A model generated the notes under the pieces. The model did not search any database, was not told the DNA's origin, and was given only the letters and a program-made list of their open reading frames with translations. Shown here one piece after another: positions 25,352 through 34,852 of a DNA stretch of 64,000 nt (its first letter is position 1; every line of letters begins with the position of its first letter). Both the position numbers and the translations under genes were made by a program. The stretch is from Prevotella sp902465605 (GTDB lineage Bacteria > Bacteroidota > Bacteroidia > Bacteroidales > Bacteroidaceae), in assembly GCA_902465605.1 (NCBI GenBank), contig CABQNT010000013.1, forward strand, positions 14,684 through 78,683, in the 5' to 3' direction.

Positions 25352-26551
25352 TTATTTTTCTGATACCAATCGCATGGTGTCGCGGGCGATGACAATCTCT
25401 TCATCGGTAGGAATCACACAGACGGTGACCTTCGAGTCGGGGGCAGAAATGATGGCTTCCTTACCCCGAACCTTGTTGGCTTCGGCATCCATCTTTACAC
25501 CCAAGAACTCTAATCCACTGCAAGCCTCGAGGCGAGTACTTATCTGATTCTCGCCTACACCAGCCGTCCACACGATGATATCAACGCCTCCCATGACAGC
25601 AGCGTAGGCACCGATATATTTCTTGATGCGGTAGTTGTACATCTTCAATGCCAACTGAGCCTTCTCATTGCCCTCTTCGGCTGCCGATTCTATCTCGCGC
25701 ATGTCCGATGAGATGCCAGTAATACCGAGCACACCACTCTCCTTATTCAGGAAATCTGCCATTTCTTGGGGCTTCTTACCTAACTTCTCCATGAGATAGG
25801 TAACAGCAGAAGGGTCGATATCGCCCGAACGCGAGCCCATCATCACACCAGCCAAGGGGGTCAATCCCATAGAGGTATCGATGCACTTGCCGCCCTTAAT
25901 GGCTGTAACACTGGCTCCATTGCCGATGTGGCAGGTGATGATGCGCATGTCCTTTATGTCCTTACCTAAGAATTCGCACACACGTTGTGACACATATTTG
26001 TGACTGGTGCCATGGAAGCCGTAACGGCGTACATGATATTTTTTGTACAGTTCGTATGGCACGGCATAGAGGTAAGCATAATCGGGCATGGTGCTATGGA
26101 ACGCATTGTCGAACACACACACTTGTGGTGTGGTGGGCATGAGTGCATCCACGGCACGCAATCCACGTAGATGACCGGCGTTGTGTACAGGAGCCAAATC
26201 GCACAGGCTCTCGATTCCGTCTTCCACATGCTTATCTACAATCACGCTATCCTCGAACAGGTCGCCGCCTTGCACAATACGATGGCCTACGGCATCAATC
26301 TCGCTTAAGGACTTAATAGCCCCTATCTCGGGGTCGGTGAGCAAAGAGAACACGAAGTTCACACCTTCTTTATGGTCGGGCATGTCGTGCATGATTTTCT
26401 TTTTCTCGCCATTAGGCAAGGTTACTTTCACAAAGGCCTCATCGAGACCAATACGTTCTACACCTCCCTGAGCCAACACTGACTCATCGGTCATGTTGTA
26501 GAGTTTATACTTGATAGAGCTGCTTCCGCAGTTTAATACTAAGATGTTCAT
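25352..26551 (-). CDS. ackA: Acetate kinase
   Basis: 399 residues, full length. ASKHA-fold signatures: VLNCGSSSIKYKLY at the N-terminus, the GHRIVQGGD motif with catalytic Arg, CVFDNAFHSTMP, HIGNGASVTAIKGGKCIDTSMG (phosphate-binding) and WTAGVGEN near the C-terminus. It converts acetyl phosphate plus ADP to acetate plus ATP, the energy-yielding end of fermentation. Encoded after pta on the same strand, separated from it by 399 bp of repeats. Confidence 0.98.
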   Translation of the reverse strand: MNILVLNCGSSSIKYKLYNMTDESVLAQGGVERIGLDEAFVKVTLPNGEKKKIMHDMPDHKEGVNFVFSLLTDPEIGAIKSLSEIDAVGHRIVQGGDLFEDSVIVDKHVEDGIESLCDLAPVHNAGHLRGLRAVDALMPTTPQVCVFDNAFHSTMPDYAYLYAVPYELYKKYHVRRYGFHGTSHKYVSQRVCEFLGKDIKDMRIITCHIGNGASVTAIKGGKCIDTSMGLTPLAGVMMGSRSGDIDPSAVTYLMEKLGKKPQEMADFLNKESGVLGITGISSDMREIESAAEEGNEKAQLALKMYNYRIKKYIGAYAAVMGGVDIIVWTAGVGENQISTRLEACSGLEFLGVKMDAEANKVRGKEAIISAPDSKVTVCVIPTDEEIVIARDTMRLVSEK

Positions 26552-26563
26552 TTTTTAGTTTAT

Positions 26564-26636
26564 GAGTTTTTTAGTTTGTTAGTTGATAAGTTTTTTAGTT
26601 GACGAGTTTACAAGTTCACGAGTTCACGAGTTTAAA
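26564..26636. repeat. Octamer repeat TTGACGAG/TTCACGAG
   Basis: A run of 8-nt units (TTGACGAG, TTTACAAG, TTCACGAG, TTCACGAG) preceded by AGTTTTTTAGTTTG-type words, just upstream of ackA. Confidence 0.75.
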
Positions 26637-26637
26637 G

Positions 26638-26934
26638 AGCCTCTCCCCCTACCCCTCCCCAAAAGGGAGGGGAGTAGTTAGCTTGGCATGTATTATTTTT
26701 TCTTTGTTAAAGCCTCTCCCCCTGCCCCTCCCCAAAAGAGAGGGGGAGTAGTTAGCTTGGCATGTATTATTTTTTATTTGTTAAAGCCTCTCCCCCTGCC
26801 CCTCCCCAAAAGGGAGGGGAGTAGTTAGCTGTATGATGTTGAATTATGTTGTAGAACTATCAATTTGTGAGCTTATCAATTAAACCAACTATCTATTCCC
26901 CTCCCTTTCGGGGAGGGGTTAAGGGGTGGGGCTG
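26638..26934. repeat. Three 73-74 bp direct repeats plus an inverted partial copy, with C-rich/G-rich hairpins
   Basis: Copies begin at 26638, 26711 and 26785 (AGCCTCTCCCCCT...). Each contains a CCCCTCCCC-AAAA-GGGAGGGG stem and a TAGTTAGCTTGGCATGTATT tail; the third copy is cut after TAGTTAGCT. An opposite-strand copy of the C-rich core is at about 26897-26934. The hairpins lie in the transcribed gap between pta and ackA. Confidence 0.88.
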
Positions 26935-26950
26935 TAACTTGTAAACTATA

Positions 26951-27973
26951 TCACTTCTCCTCCTCTTTCTTGGCATCTTGTGCCTGGCAAGCGGTGATGG
27001 CCACCATATAATAGATGTCGTCTACCGAGCAACCACGGCTAAGGTCGTTCACTGGGCGTGCAATACCCTGCAAGATAGGACCTATGGCAATGGCATTGCC
27101 CAAACGTTGTACCAGCTTATAGCTAATGTTTCCTACTTCCAAATTGGGAACCACCAATACGTTGGCATTGCCAGCGATAGCACTTCCCGGTGCTTTCTTT
27201 TGTCCTACCGACATCACCAAAGCGGCATCGGCTTGTAACTCGCCATCGATTTTGAGTTGTGGTGCACGCTGCTTTGCCAATTTTGTAGCTTCTGCCACTT
27301 TCGCAACGACCTCATGAGAGGCACTTCCCTTGGTGGAGAAACTCAACATGGCTACGCGTGGTTCTTTAAAACCTGCCACACTCTTGGCCGTCGCTGCCGT
27401 GGTAACGGCAATTTGAGCTAACTGATCTACATCGGGAACAGGGGTAACTGCCACGTCACCCATAACCACTACACCGTTTTCGCCATACTCCTTTGCCTGC
27501 GTAATCAACAGCATGGCACCACTCACGCAAGTGACACCGGGCGCGCACTTGATGATTTGCAATGCCGGGCGCAATGTATCTCCCGTCGTACTTAATGCAC
27601 CACTAATCTGTCCATCGGCACCTTCGGTCTTGATAATCATGCAGCCCAAGTATAAAGGATTCTTCACCAACTCGCGTGCTTGTTCGAGCGTCATGCCCTT
27701 TTTCTTTCTAAGCTCGGCTAACAGCGTGGCATATTCCTCACTCTTGGGATTGTTTTCAGGGTCAATAATGGTAGCCTTGTCGATATTCTTCAGCGCTCGC
27801 GCTTCTGCCATTTTGTGAATCTCCGTTGGGTTACCAATCAAGATAATGTCTGCAATGTCGTCGGCCAATACACGGTCAGCGGCACGTAGCGTTCGCTCCT
27901 CCAATGCTTCGGGGAGCACAATACGTTGTTTGTCGGCTTTTGCTCGCTCAACAATTTGCTGTAATAAATCCAT
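26951..27973 (-). CDS. pta: Phosphate acetyltransferase
   Basis: 340 residues, the short form that has only the PTA_PTB catalytic domain and no DRTGG or P-loop extension. Landmarks: ERAKADKQRIVLPEALEERTLRA, TEGADGQISGALSTTGDTLRPALQII, the NVLVVPNLEVGNISYKLVQRL segment and GPILQGIARPVNDLSRGCSVDDI. It makes acetyl phosphate from acetyl-CoA, feeding AckA. The C-terminus is a charged KKEEEK tail. A TATTTTTG box at 28104-28097 (minus) is a weak promoter candidate. Confidence 0.97.
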   Translation of the reverse strand: MDLLQQIVERAKADKQRIVLPEALEERTLRAADRVLADDIADIILIGNPTEIHKMAEARALKNIDKATIIDPENNPKSEEYATLLAELRKKKGMTLEQARELVKNPLYLGCMIIKTEGADGQISGALSTTGDTLRPALQIIKCAPGVTCVSGAMLLITQAKEYGENGVVVMGDVAVTPVPDVDQLAQIAVTTAATAKSVAGFKEPRVAMLSFSTKGSASHEVVAKVAEATKLAKQRAPQLKIDGELQADAALVMSVGQKKAPGSAIAGNANVLVVPNLEVGNISYKLVQRLGNAIAIGPILQGIARPVNDLSRGCSVDDIYYMVAITACQAQDAKKEEEK

Positions 27974-28161
27974 GATGTTGTTATTTATATTTTGATTTGT
28001 GTCATAATAGCGGCATCAACATGCCTGCAACCCACGGTAGACATCAAAGCAAAAAGAAAGATTTAACTCGTTGACATCCACCCTGTATTGCAATTGCAAA
28101 AATAACAAATATTATTGACATGCGGAATGAAACGTCTATAAAAATACTAAACATCGCAAAA

Positions 28162-28192
28162 AGGACTGTATTCCACGAAAGAATACAGTCCT
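28162..28192 (-). terminator. Intrinsic terminator between SusCD locus 2 and pta
   Basis: AGGACTGTATTC (28162-28173) and GAATACAGTCCT (28181-28192) form a perfect 12-bp stem with a 7-nt loop; the minus strand continues into TTTTTGC. It sits 78 nt past the SusD-like stop and isolates pta from read-through. The rest of the gap 27974-28269 is plain A/T-rich DNA. Confidence 0.9.
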
Positions 28193-28269
28193 CAATTTGT
28201 ATTTTGAATCTACGTGATTAGGGCGTCCAACTCTTTATAGCAACAACGCTATAGTAGGGCGTTATCCTA

Positions 28270-29793
28270 TTAAGGATTCTGTTTCAAGTTAGGATTAGCA
28301 TTGATTTCCTTTACAGGAAGTTGATGCAAGAATTCCTTGGCGTCTGTTGCCATCTTCTTTTGGGCAGAAGCCTTGTGGTTAGAAGTAACCACAACTTCCT
28401 TGCCATCTTTACCTATCACTTTGTAGCCCTTGGTGCGGTCAATGGTTTCCTTCCAGCGCTTCATATCAAACCAGTTGGTACCTTCGCCCCAAAGTTCTAT
28501 ACGACGTTGGAAACGAACTTCCTTGCGAAGTGCGTCTTGAGTAGCAGGAGCCTCGAAAGCAGGGTTGCGTTTCTTTACAAAAGCGTTAAGCTCTGCCTGT
28601 GCTTCGCTTAATTTGTTTTGTTCAACCAATGCTTCTATTTCGAGCAAGATAGGGTCTTGAACGCGAATAAAACAATAATCTTGTTCCATACCTGCCTCTC
28701 CAGCGATAAACTTCACCTGTTCAAAATCATCGAGATCCTCCATTGATTTCATTCCTGAATTGTGTGTTTGAGCAAGCATTGAAGATGCTACATCAGGATA
28801 TTCCTCTTTATTAATCCAAAGTTTTCTACGTGAGTCGGTCTTCGGAATCTGGTTGTACAAATAGTTGTAAATCAGTTTTGTCCTACCACCTGCTGCATAT
28901 CCACGAGCCAAGAAGTGGTCCATGTGGCTCCAGTAAGATGCCCACAGTGTAGAGTTTTGTGAGTTGATGTCATATCCCCACAAGATGTCAGCCTGACCAA
29001 TATCCCATCCACGAGCAGGTTCGGTCGCCTTATCAGTACCACCTTCGGCAGCAATCTTTGCATAAGTTTCCACATTAGGCCAATCTTCCATTTGTGCATA
29101 AGCCTTAGCCAAGTAAGCAGCAGCCACGGCACGGTCGGCATCTGTGCGAACACCTGTGTTCTTACAATTCTTAACAGCAAAGGTCAAGTCCTCAATAATC
29201 TGCTTGTACACCTCTTGTACGGTAGCACGAGGCAGGTTCTGGTCGGTTGATTTCAACGCCAAAGGCACGCCCAAAGCAGCTTCGTGTCCTTTGTACGTAT
29301 GCTGATAGAAGTTAACCAAGTGGAAATAAGCAATGCCACGAAGAGCCAATGCCTCACCTTTTGCAGCCAACACGCCAGGGTCGGTTGATTCTTGTGCAAA
29401 GTAAGTCTCCAAGTGCAGATTCACCTTTGCAATGATTTCATAGAACTGCCCCCATGTAGAACGGGTACGGCGGTAATTCTCCATACGGTTATCGATTTGA
29501 TAATCATACTGGAACCAGTTCCAATTTTGATAAGCCACATCCTCACACATCAAGTCAGTAGCTATCTGGAATGCTTTCAAACCGAAATCATCGTGGGAGT
29601 CATAAAAATCTTGGAAAATCGTATAGATTTTCGCAATGGCAGCTTTTGCAACCCCTGTCTGTGTTTCAGGATTAGCAATTAATTCTTCGTGTCGCTGCTG
29701 AGTTTCATATTCTGAAACCTCAGGATCGAGATTGCACCCTACGATACCGAACGTGAAAGCGAGTGCAGCTGCAACTTTTATATAATTTTTCAT
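28270..29793 (-). CDS. SusD/RagB-family outer-membrane lipoprotein, locus 2
   Basis: 507 residues. Lipobox GIVGC (Cys 20). SusD-type landmarks: GQFYEIIAKVNLHLETYF, ALRGIAYFHLVNFYQHTYKG, GVPLALKSTDQNLPRATVQEVYKQI, and the C-terminal RKEVRFQRRIELWGEGTNWFDMKRW and NPNLKQNP end. It is the ligand-binding lid for the SusC encoded 37 nt upstream. No enzyme or other surface protein gene accompanies the pair, so the ligand cannot be inferred. Confidence 0.93.
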   Translation of the reverse strand: MKNYIKVAAALAFTFGIVGCNLDPEVSEYETQQRHEELIANPETQTGVAKAAIAKIYTIFQDFYDSHDDFGLKAFQIATDLMCEDVAYQNWNWFQYDYQIDNRMENYRRTRSTWGQFYEIIAKVNLHLETYFAQESTDPGVLAAKGEALALRGIAYFHLVNFYQHTYKGHEAALGVPLALKSTDQNLPRATVQEVYKQIIEDLTFAVKNCKNTGVRTDADRAVAAAYLAKAYAQMEDWPNVETYAKIAAEGGTDKATEPARGWDIGQADILWGYDINSQNSTLWASYWSHMDHFLARGYAAGGRTKLIYNYLYNQIPKTDSRRKLWINKEEYPDVASSMLAQTHNSGMKSMEDLDDFEQVKFIAGEAGMEQDYCFIRVQDPILLEIEALVEQNKLSEAQAELNAFVKKRNPAFEAPATQDALRKEVRFQRRIELWGEGTNWFDMKRWKETIDRTKGYKVIGKDGKEVVVTSNHKASAQKKMATDAKEFLHQLPVKEINANPNLKQNP

Positions 29794-29830
29794 ATTTCTT
29801 ATGTTTTATAATCGTTTATAAAGCTGTTTC

Positions 29831-32800
29831 TTATAAATTCAGGTTGATACCAAACGAGAGTGCGCGAACGGCACTGTTTACACTATAATCTTGTGTACCG
29901 TTGAGGGCAATACGTGGGTCAAGCCCCTTTCTCTTTGACCACAGCCCCAAGTTGTCGGCTGCGAAGTAAAGACGAAGTCCCTGGATTTTAGCCTTATTCA
30001 ACACGCTCTTTGGCAATGAGTAGCCCAATGTAAGGTTATTCAAGCTGAGATAAGAGCCATCAATGAGGAAACGGTCAGAAGCCTGATTGAGTTTTTGGTT
30101 TTGGTTATGCAAACGTGGAACGTCGGTGTTGGTGTTCTCGGGTGTCCAGTGATTCAGGATATCCTTGTGCCAGTTCGTACCTGGCCTACCTGACGACATT
30201 AATTCACTATAGCTACCATCGTAAACCTTTCCACCCACTCTATAAGAGAATTGAATAGAGAAATCGAACCCATAAGCTGCTGCATTCGCATAGAAACCTC
30301 CTGCTATTTTTGGTAAAGCCGAGCCCACAAACTGTCTGTCCTTTAACGAGCTGCTGTAATCTTTGCTGCCAACTTTCTCAAACTGTTCTGTTTTCTTATT
30401 CCAGCACCAGTACATTTGGTCACCATTCTCTGGATTGACACCTGCCGATTTAACCATATAGTAATCGAAGATACCACCCTGCTCTTTCAGGATACGGAAA
30501 CCTTTGGAGATACCGTCTTCTCTGAACTGTTCGGGCAATTCAGTAATCTTGTTCGTGTAAGTAGTTCCATTCACACCTACATTTACATTGACATTGCGGT
30601 CGTTGTAAACATTGGACGAGAGGTTGAATTCAAAACCTGTATTTACCATTTTACCGAAATTCACTGGTTCAGAATCGAATCCTGTCGTTGAAGAGATAGG
30701 AAGGTTAAAGAGCATATCGGATGTACGACGGCTGAAGAAGTCGAGTTCACCAGCTATCAAACCTTTCCATAATGAGAATTCCAAACCAACGTCAAAGTTG
30801 TTGTTCTTTTCCCAAGTAATGCTTTCGTTACCTTTATAAGCAGGTCCGTAAACACTTTCGGTACCCGTAGAGGCAATACGATAAAGGTTGGTATACGGCG
30901 TATAAGCACGCAAAGGAGGATCCGTATTTGGCAAGTACAGATAGTCATTACCCTGTACACCGTAGCTAACACGCAGCTTCAGGTTTTGGATAGCATCAAC
31001 GTCTTTCAAGAAGTTTTCCTGATTGATGCGCCACGATGCGCCCAAGCTCCAGAATGTACCCCAGCGATGATCGGGATGGAATACGGAAGAACCATCACGG
31101 CGCAAAGAAGCAGAAGCGTAATATTTATCCATGTAGTCGGTTGTTACCTGTCCGAAGTAGCCTTCTACCTTATATTCGCGACCATAAGAGTCTAAGTCGG
31201 AAATGTTGGCACCCGAACGGAATTCTGGCAATGTAGGATCGAGCAACCCTTTCTTCTCGCCTTTTAAGAAGTTGGATTTCTCATTATAGTTTTCATGTCC
31301 CAGCATCACATGTACACCAAAATCATTGAAGGTCTTGTCCCATTTCAATATTTGGTTCCAGTTCAGTGACACTGTTTGGTTCACTTCTTTATCAAGAATA
31401 CCACCATAAGCCTGTCCATCACCAACGAGTGGGTTCATCATGTTGGTCCAACGCCACCAGTTGCCATTAAATGTAGCCGTAGAGCTAAACTTAAAGTTGT
31501 AAGGCAGTTTCACATCTACACGCGCGTTTTGCGTGAGGTAGTAGTTGATATTTTTCGTAATATTGAGTTCGGTTTGCCGAATCAGGTTCATACCTCCAGC
31601 ATACATTCGAGACTGAGAATCGTCGTAAACCATCTCTCCATGAGCGTCACGCAAAATCTTACCATCTTTATCATGCTTGAAAATAGGATAGATAGGCGCA
31701 ATCATACGGCTCCACATAAACAAGTTACTATAGTTGCCTTCCTCATATTGCGCAGGATTTTGTGCAGTAGTCCTGGCAAATTGCGAAGAAGCACCGATGC
31801 GTAACCAGTCGGTAATATCCGAATCGTATGACATACGAGTCGTCAAGCGCTCAAATTTGGTCTTCATACTGAAGCCACGATCGTTCAAGTAACCTACAGA
31901 GAAATACACCTTCGACTTAGCCGAACCCTTGGTGATACTCAGGTTATATTCTTCACGTGTCTTGGGTTCATACAATGTACCTATCCAATCGTTGAAGTTG
32001 GCAGCATCTTCGTAGCGAATAGGTGCTGTGGTCAGATTACCTTTTTCGTCAACTACTTTGTCATCGGGTGTACTATACACATTATATCCCAACTCATCTA
32101 TCAAATTAGCCGAAGCCCATTGTCCAGGGTTTTTCTCAGGTTCATCAATGAAAGTAACCGAGTTTTTGAGTCCCTCCCAAGTAAGTTTATAATACATACC
32201 GGGGTCGGTAATGATATCATATTCGGGAACAGCACGCTGATTGGTACCAATGCGGGCATCGAAAGACACCTGAACTTTTCCCTTGTTACCGCTCTTGGTG
32301 GTAATCATGATGACACCATTGGCACCACGTGCACCATACAAAGCAGCAGAAGCAGCATCTTTCAGTACGTTGATGCTCTCGATATCCTTGGTGTTAATAG
32401 CGTTAATCTCGCCACTGTAAGGAGCACCATCGAGAATAATCAATGGTGAACTGGAAGCGTTCAACGAACCGATACCGCGAATACGCATCGTTGTTGACGA
32501 TCCTGCACGTCCTGAGGGAGATGTAACTGACAAACCAGCAACCATACCCTCCAAAGCCTTAGAAGCATCGGCAGCCTGCACTTTCTCCAATTTCTTAGAG
32601 TCTACATTCGTTGCAGAACCTGTATAGGTAGATTTCTTTACTGTACCATAAGCTACAACGATTACTTCATCGAGCTTACTGTCATCGCTTACCAATCTAA
32701 TGGTCATGTTGTTGGTAGCAACAACTGTTTTGGTCACCATTCCAATGTAAGAAACCATGAGTTTTGCACCAGCAGGTACACTCAAGGTAAACTTACCCTC

Positions 32801-32968
32801 AATGTTAGTAGCGGTACCATTTTTGGTTCCCTGAACTACGACGGAGGCGCCAACAACTGGCTGACCATCATCCGCAGAAATCACAGTACCGTTAATCTGT
32901 GTTTGTGCCATTGCCATACCTATGCTTAGGAAGAGGCAAGCGAGAAACAATGTTAGTCTTTTTTTCAT
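29831..32968 (-). CDS. SusC/RagA-family TonB-linked outer-membrane transporter, locus 2
   Basis: 1045 residues. Signal peptide MKKRLTLFLACLFLSIGMAM ending in AQ. A CarboxypepD_reg-like domain (about 24-95, GTVISADDGQPVVGASVVVQG) is followed by the plug (about 105-225) with the SusC signature ALYGARGANGVIMITTKSG and a long barrel ending in a typical aromatic-poor strand (ALSFGINLNL). It has a Shine-Dalgarno site and a long leader, so it is probably well expressed. First gene of a two-gene operon. Confidence 0.95.
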   Translation of the reverse strand: MKKRLTLFLACLFLSIGMAMAQTQINGTVISADDGQPVVGASVVVQGTKNGTATNIEGKFTLSVPAGAKLMVSYIGMVTKTVVATNNMTIRLVSDDSKLDEVIVVAYGTVKKSTYTGSATNVDSKKLEKVQAADASKALEGMVAGLSVTSPSGRAGSSTTMRIRGIGSLNASSSPLIILDGAPYSGEINAINTKDIESINVLKDAASAALYGARGANGVIMITTKSGNKGKVQVSFDARIGTNQRAVPEYDIITDPGMYYKLTWEGLKNSVTFIDEPEKNPGQWASANLIDELGYNVYSTPDDKVVDEKGNLTTAPIRYEDAANFNDWIGTLYEPKTREEYNLSITKGSAKSKVYFSVGYLNDRGFSMKTKFERLTTRMSYDSDITDWLRIGASSQFARTTAQNPAQYEEGNYSNLFMWSRMIAPIYPIFKHDKDGKILRDAHGEMVYDDSQSRMYAGGMNLIRQTELNITKNINYYLTQNARVDVKLPYNFKFSSTATFNGNWWRWTNMMNPLVGDGQAYGGILDKEVNQTVSLNWNQILKWDKTFNDFGVHVMLGHENYNEKSNFLKGEKKGLLDPTLPEFRSGANISDLDSYGREYKVEGYFGQVTTDYMDKYYASASLRRDGSSVFHPDHRWGTFWSLGASWRINQENFLKDVDAIQNLKLRVSYGVQGNDYLYLPNTDPPLRAYTPYTNLYRIASTGTESVYGPAYKGNESITWEKNNNFDVGLEFSLWKGLIAGELDFFSRRTSDMLFNLPISSTTGFDSEPVNFGKMVNTGFEFNLSSNVYNDRNVNVNVGVNGTTYTNKITELPEQFREDGISKGFRILKEQGGIFDYYMVKSAGVNPENGDQMYWCWNKKTEQFEKVGSKDYSSSLKDRQFVGSALPKIAGGFYANAAAYGFDFSIQFSYRVGGKVYDGSYSELMSSGRPGTNWHKDILNHWTPENTNTDVPRLHNQNQKLNQASDRFLIDGSYLSLNNLTLGYSLPKSVLNKAKIQGLRLYFAADNLGLWSKRKGLDPRIALNGTQDYSVNSAVRALSFGINLNL

Positions 32969-32975
32969 AAAATTT

Positions 32976-32982
32976 CTCCTTT
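32976..32982 (-). promoter_or_regulatory. Strong Shine-Dalgarno site of the locus 2 SusC gene
   Basis: AAAGGAG on the minus strand with a 7-nt spacer to the ATG. Most genes in this window lack such a site, so it stands out. Confidence 0.75.
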
Positions 32983-33166
32983 CAATCGCTAATTTAACAT
33001 ATTGTTTATTATTAATGGTTTGTTCAGTGGTATTAAAAGTAGCTCTTAGCGATAGATATTTATACAGGTTTCATTCTTCTTCTGCCAATTTACATTTCAG
33101 TCTGTAAACATAAATCTGACTCAGCGAAACATTCCGTGATATCACATCCTTCAGGCTAACAATTTA

Positions 33167-33200
33167 CAAATATAGGTGAATTGTGCGAAAAGTAAACAAA
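33167..33200 (-). promoter_or_regulatory. Candidate promoter of SusCD locus 2
   Basis: On the minus strand TTTG (33200-33197), 22 bp, TATATTTG (33174-33167). The spacer is one longer than usual. It predicts a leader of about 190 nt before the SusC ATG; the 430-bp gap 32969-33398 contains no gene. Confidence 0.6.
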
Positions 33201-33398
33201 AATGAGTTAATAGTTGTAGTTTTTAACATATTTTAGCGAATAAAGATTAAAATAGCCTATCCCTGACACTGCCTTTAACGAGTAAGTACGGTACAGCTAA
33301 AGCGGGTGAATGGGGCACGCCAACCCCAATAGGGCATGCTCAAGAAAAAGAATCTATTCCATGAAATATTCTTACATATATCAACAGAAACACCCAGT

Positions 33399-34688
33399 TC
33401 AGGGATACATATTCATATATGAACAATATTTGTCAAGCAGATTTTCTAACGGCAAATCACCTTTTGCAAAGCGCTCTGCATCCAAAGACTGCAATCTTTC
33501 ACGCACAGGCGTATTTCCTTTATATGTTGCTGTCAGAACATAAAATCCATCTTGCTTTTCGATAGCCACATCCGAAAAGTCTTCAGAGATATCATCCGAG
33601 CTATACCGAATGGAATAACTTGGACGCTTGGCACCTGGAATATCCTCACGTAGAATACCTTTTGCCACCAAATCCTGTATGTCACGAATGGCAGTGTCCT
33701 TAGAGCATTTGGCAAGTGAAGCCCACATTTTGGAGGTTACCTTTGCTTCATAGCCATCCAAGAAAAGATTTAGCACATCCTTCTGGCGCTGACTGAACGC
33801 CACGGATGAAGCATTTTGCCAAAAAAGACTCTTGTTCAAAATCGTATTCACATTCACCTTAGCCTCGTCAAGCGCTTTAGACAGCGTGTTGGCATACCAT
33901 AAAATCCACTCAGTAACATCCCCGTCACCGTTCTGTGTTTTCTTCAAAATCTCATAGTACCGATTCTTATCCTTATTGATCTGAGATGATATGTTATAGA
34001 AACGAAATTCGCTCTTATCGGCACGAGCCAACAACATGTCCGACAAAATACGAGCCAAGCGCCCGTTGCCGTCTTCAAAAGGATGAATGCTGACAAACCA
34101 CAGATGCGCTATGGCCGAACGAATCGTGGAACTTACTGGCTCATCTTCATTAAACCAGTGAAGAAACTTCTCCATTTCTCCCTCCACTCGCTCTGGAGCC
34201 GGCGCGACGTAATGCACTTTCTCTCGGCCAAAGATACCAGACACAATGTGTTCTTCATGGGTGCGGTATCTTCCCACCTCTATCTTAAAACCCTCGCTAA
34301 AGCCTGTCGGGAAAAACGCTGCTTGCCAAGCACACAATTTTTCTTTGGTCAATGGTTGGTCAACATGATGCAAGGCATCAAGCATGACCGCCACAACAGA
34401 ATCTACATAATGAGAAGGCGCCGTCTGCCTGACATTCTCCAGTCCCAGCTTTCGAGCGACAGACGAACGCACCTCGTCCGCATTCAGACGAATGCCCTCT
34501 ATCTCTGAAGAAAACACCACATCATTTGTCAAGTTCTCGGCCATAGCTTTCAGTTTGCTGTCAAAGCCAAGCGAGTACAACCTGCCATACAGCAAACCTT
34601 GCTTTCGATTCACCTCTTCAAGGACAGCCGTAAGTTTGAGTGCAACCCATCTAAACGCTGTCCAATCTTCTCTTTCGTGGATATACAT
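33399..34688 (-). CDS. Fic family AMP-transferase with N-terminal inhibitory motif and C-terminal winged helix
   Basis: 429 residues. The N-terminal DUF4172-like region contains the inhibitory-helix motif S60-SEI-E64-G65, matching (S/T)xxxE(G/N). The Fic core has the complete active-site motif HPFEDGNGRLAR (202-213), with His 202 as the catalytic base. Residues about 300-370 look like a winged helix (SQRQKDVLNLFLDGYEAKVTSKMWASLAKCSKDTAIRDIQDLVAKGIL). Family members transfer AMP (or other NMPs) to target proteins and are held inactive by the Glu. No separate antitoxin gene is adjacent, consistent with cis inhibition. The promoter overlaps inverted repeats (34730-34769), suggesting autoregulation through the winged helix. 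Confidence 0.92.
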   Translation of the reverse strand: MYIHEREDWTAFRWVALKLTAVLEEVNRKQGLLYGRLYSLGFDSKLKAMAENLTNDVVFSSEIEGIRLNADEVRSSVARKLGLENVRQTAPSHYVDSVVAVMLDALHHVDQPLTKEKLCAWQAAFFPTGFSEGFKIEVGRYRTHEEHIVSGIFGREKVHYVAPAPERVEGEMEKFLHWFNEDEPVSSTIRSAIAHLWFVSIHPFEDGNGRLARILSDMLLARADKSEFRFYNISSQINKDKNRYYEILKKTQNGDGDVTEWILWYANTLSKALDEAKVNVNTILNKSLFWQNASSVAFSQRQKDVLNLFLDGYEAKVTSKMWASLAKCSKDTAIRDIQDLVAKGILREDIPGAKRPSYSIRYSSDDISEDFSDVAIEKQDGFYVLTATYKGNTPVRERLQSLDAERFAKGDLPLENLLDKYCSYMNMYP

Positions 34689-34729
34689 ATTTCATTATGT
34701 TGTGAATGCAACCTAAATCGCGCAATAAC

Positions 34730-34777
34730 GTCGCAACATTTGCGACAAATATACTGTTTTTTTGTCGCATTTACAAG
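34730..34777 (-). promoter_or_regulatory. Fic promoter with overlapping GTCGCAA palindromes (candidate operator)
   Basis: On the minus strand CTTG (34777-34774), 20 bp, TATATTTG (34753-34746) forms a promoter 58 nt before the start codon. Two dyads cover it: GTCGCAA-CAT-TTGCGAC (34730-34746), just downstream of and touching the -7 box, and TGCGACAAA-N11-TTTGTCGCA (34741-34769), spanning the -7 box and reaching towards the -33. Both are perfect and share the half-site GTCGCA. Confidence 0.7.
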
Positions 34778-34852
34778 AAGGGAACACGAAATAGTACCAT
34801 TTTTTCCATATTTTTTTGTGGCTATCATGATTGGGTACAATTGGCCAACGTT

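Noticed and set aside
33399..34688. Fic toxin of a toxin-antitoxin pair
   Set aside because: No small antitoxin gene adjoins it, and the protein contains its own inhibitory motif, so a self-regulated enzyme is the better call.
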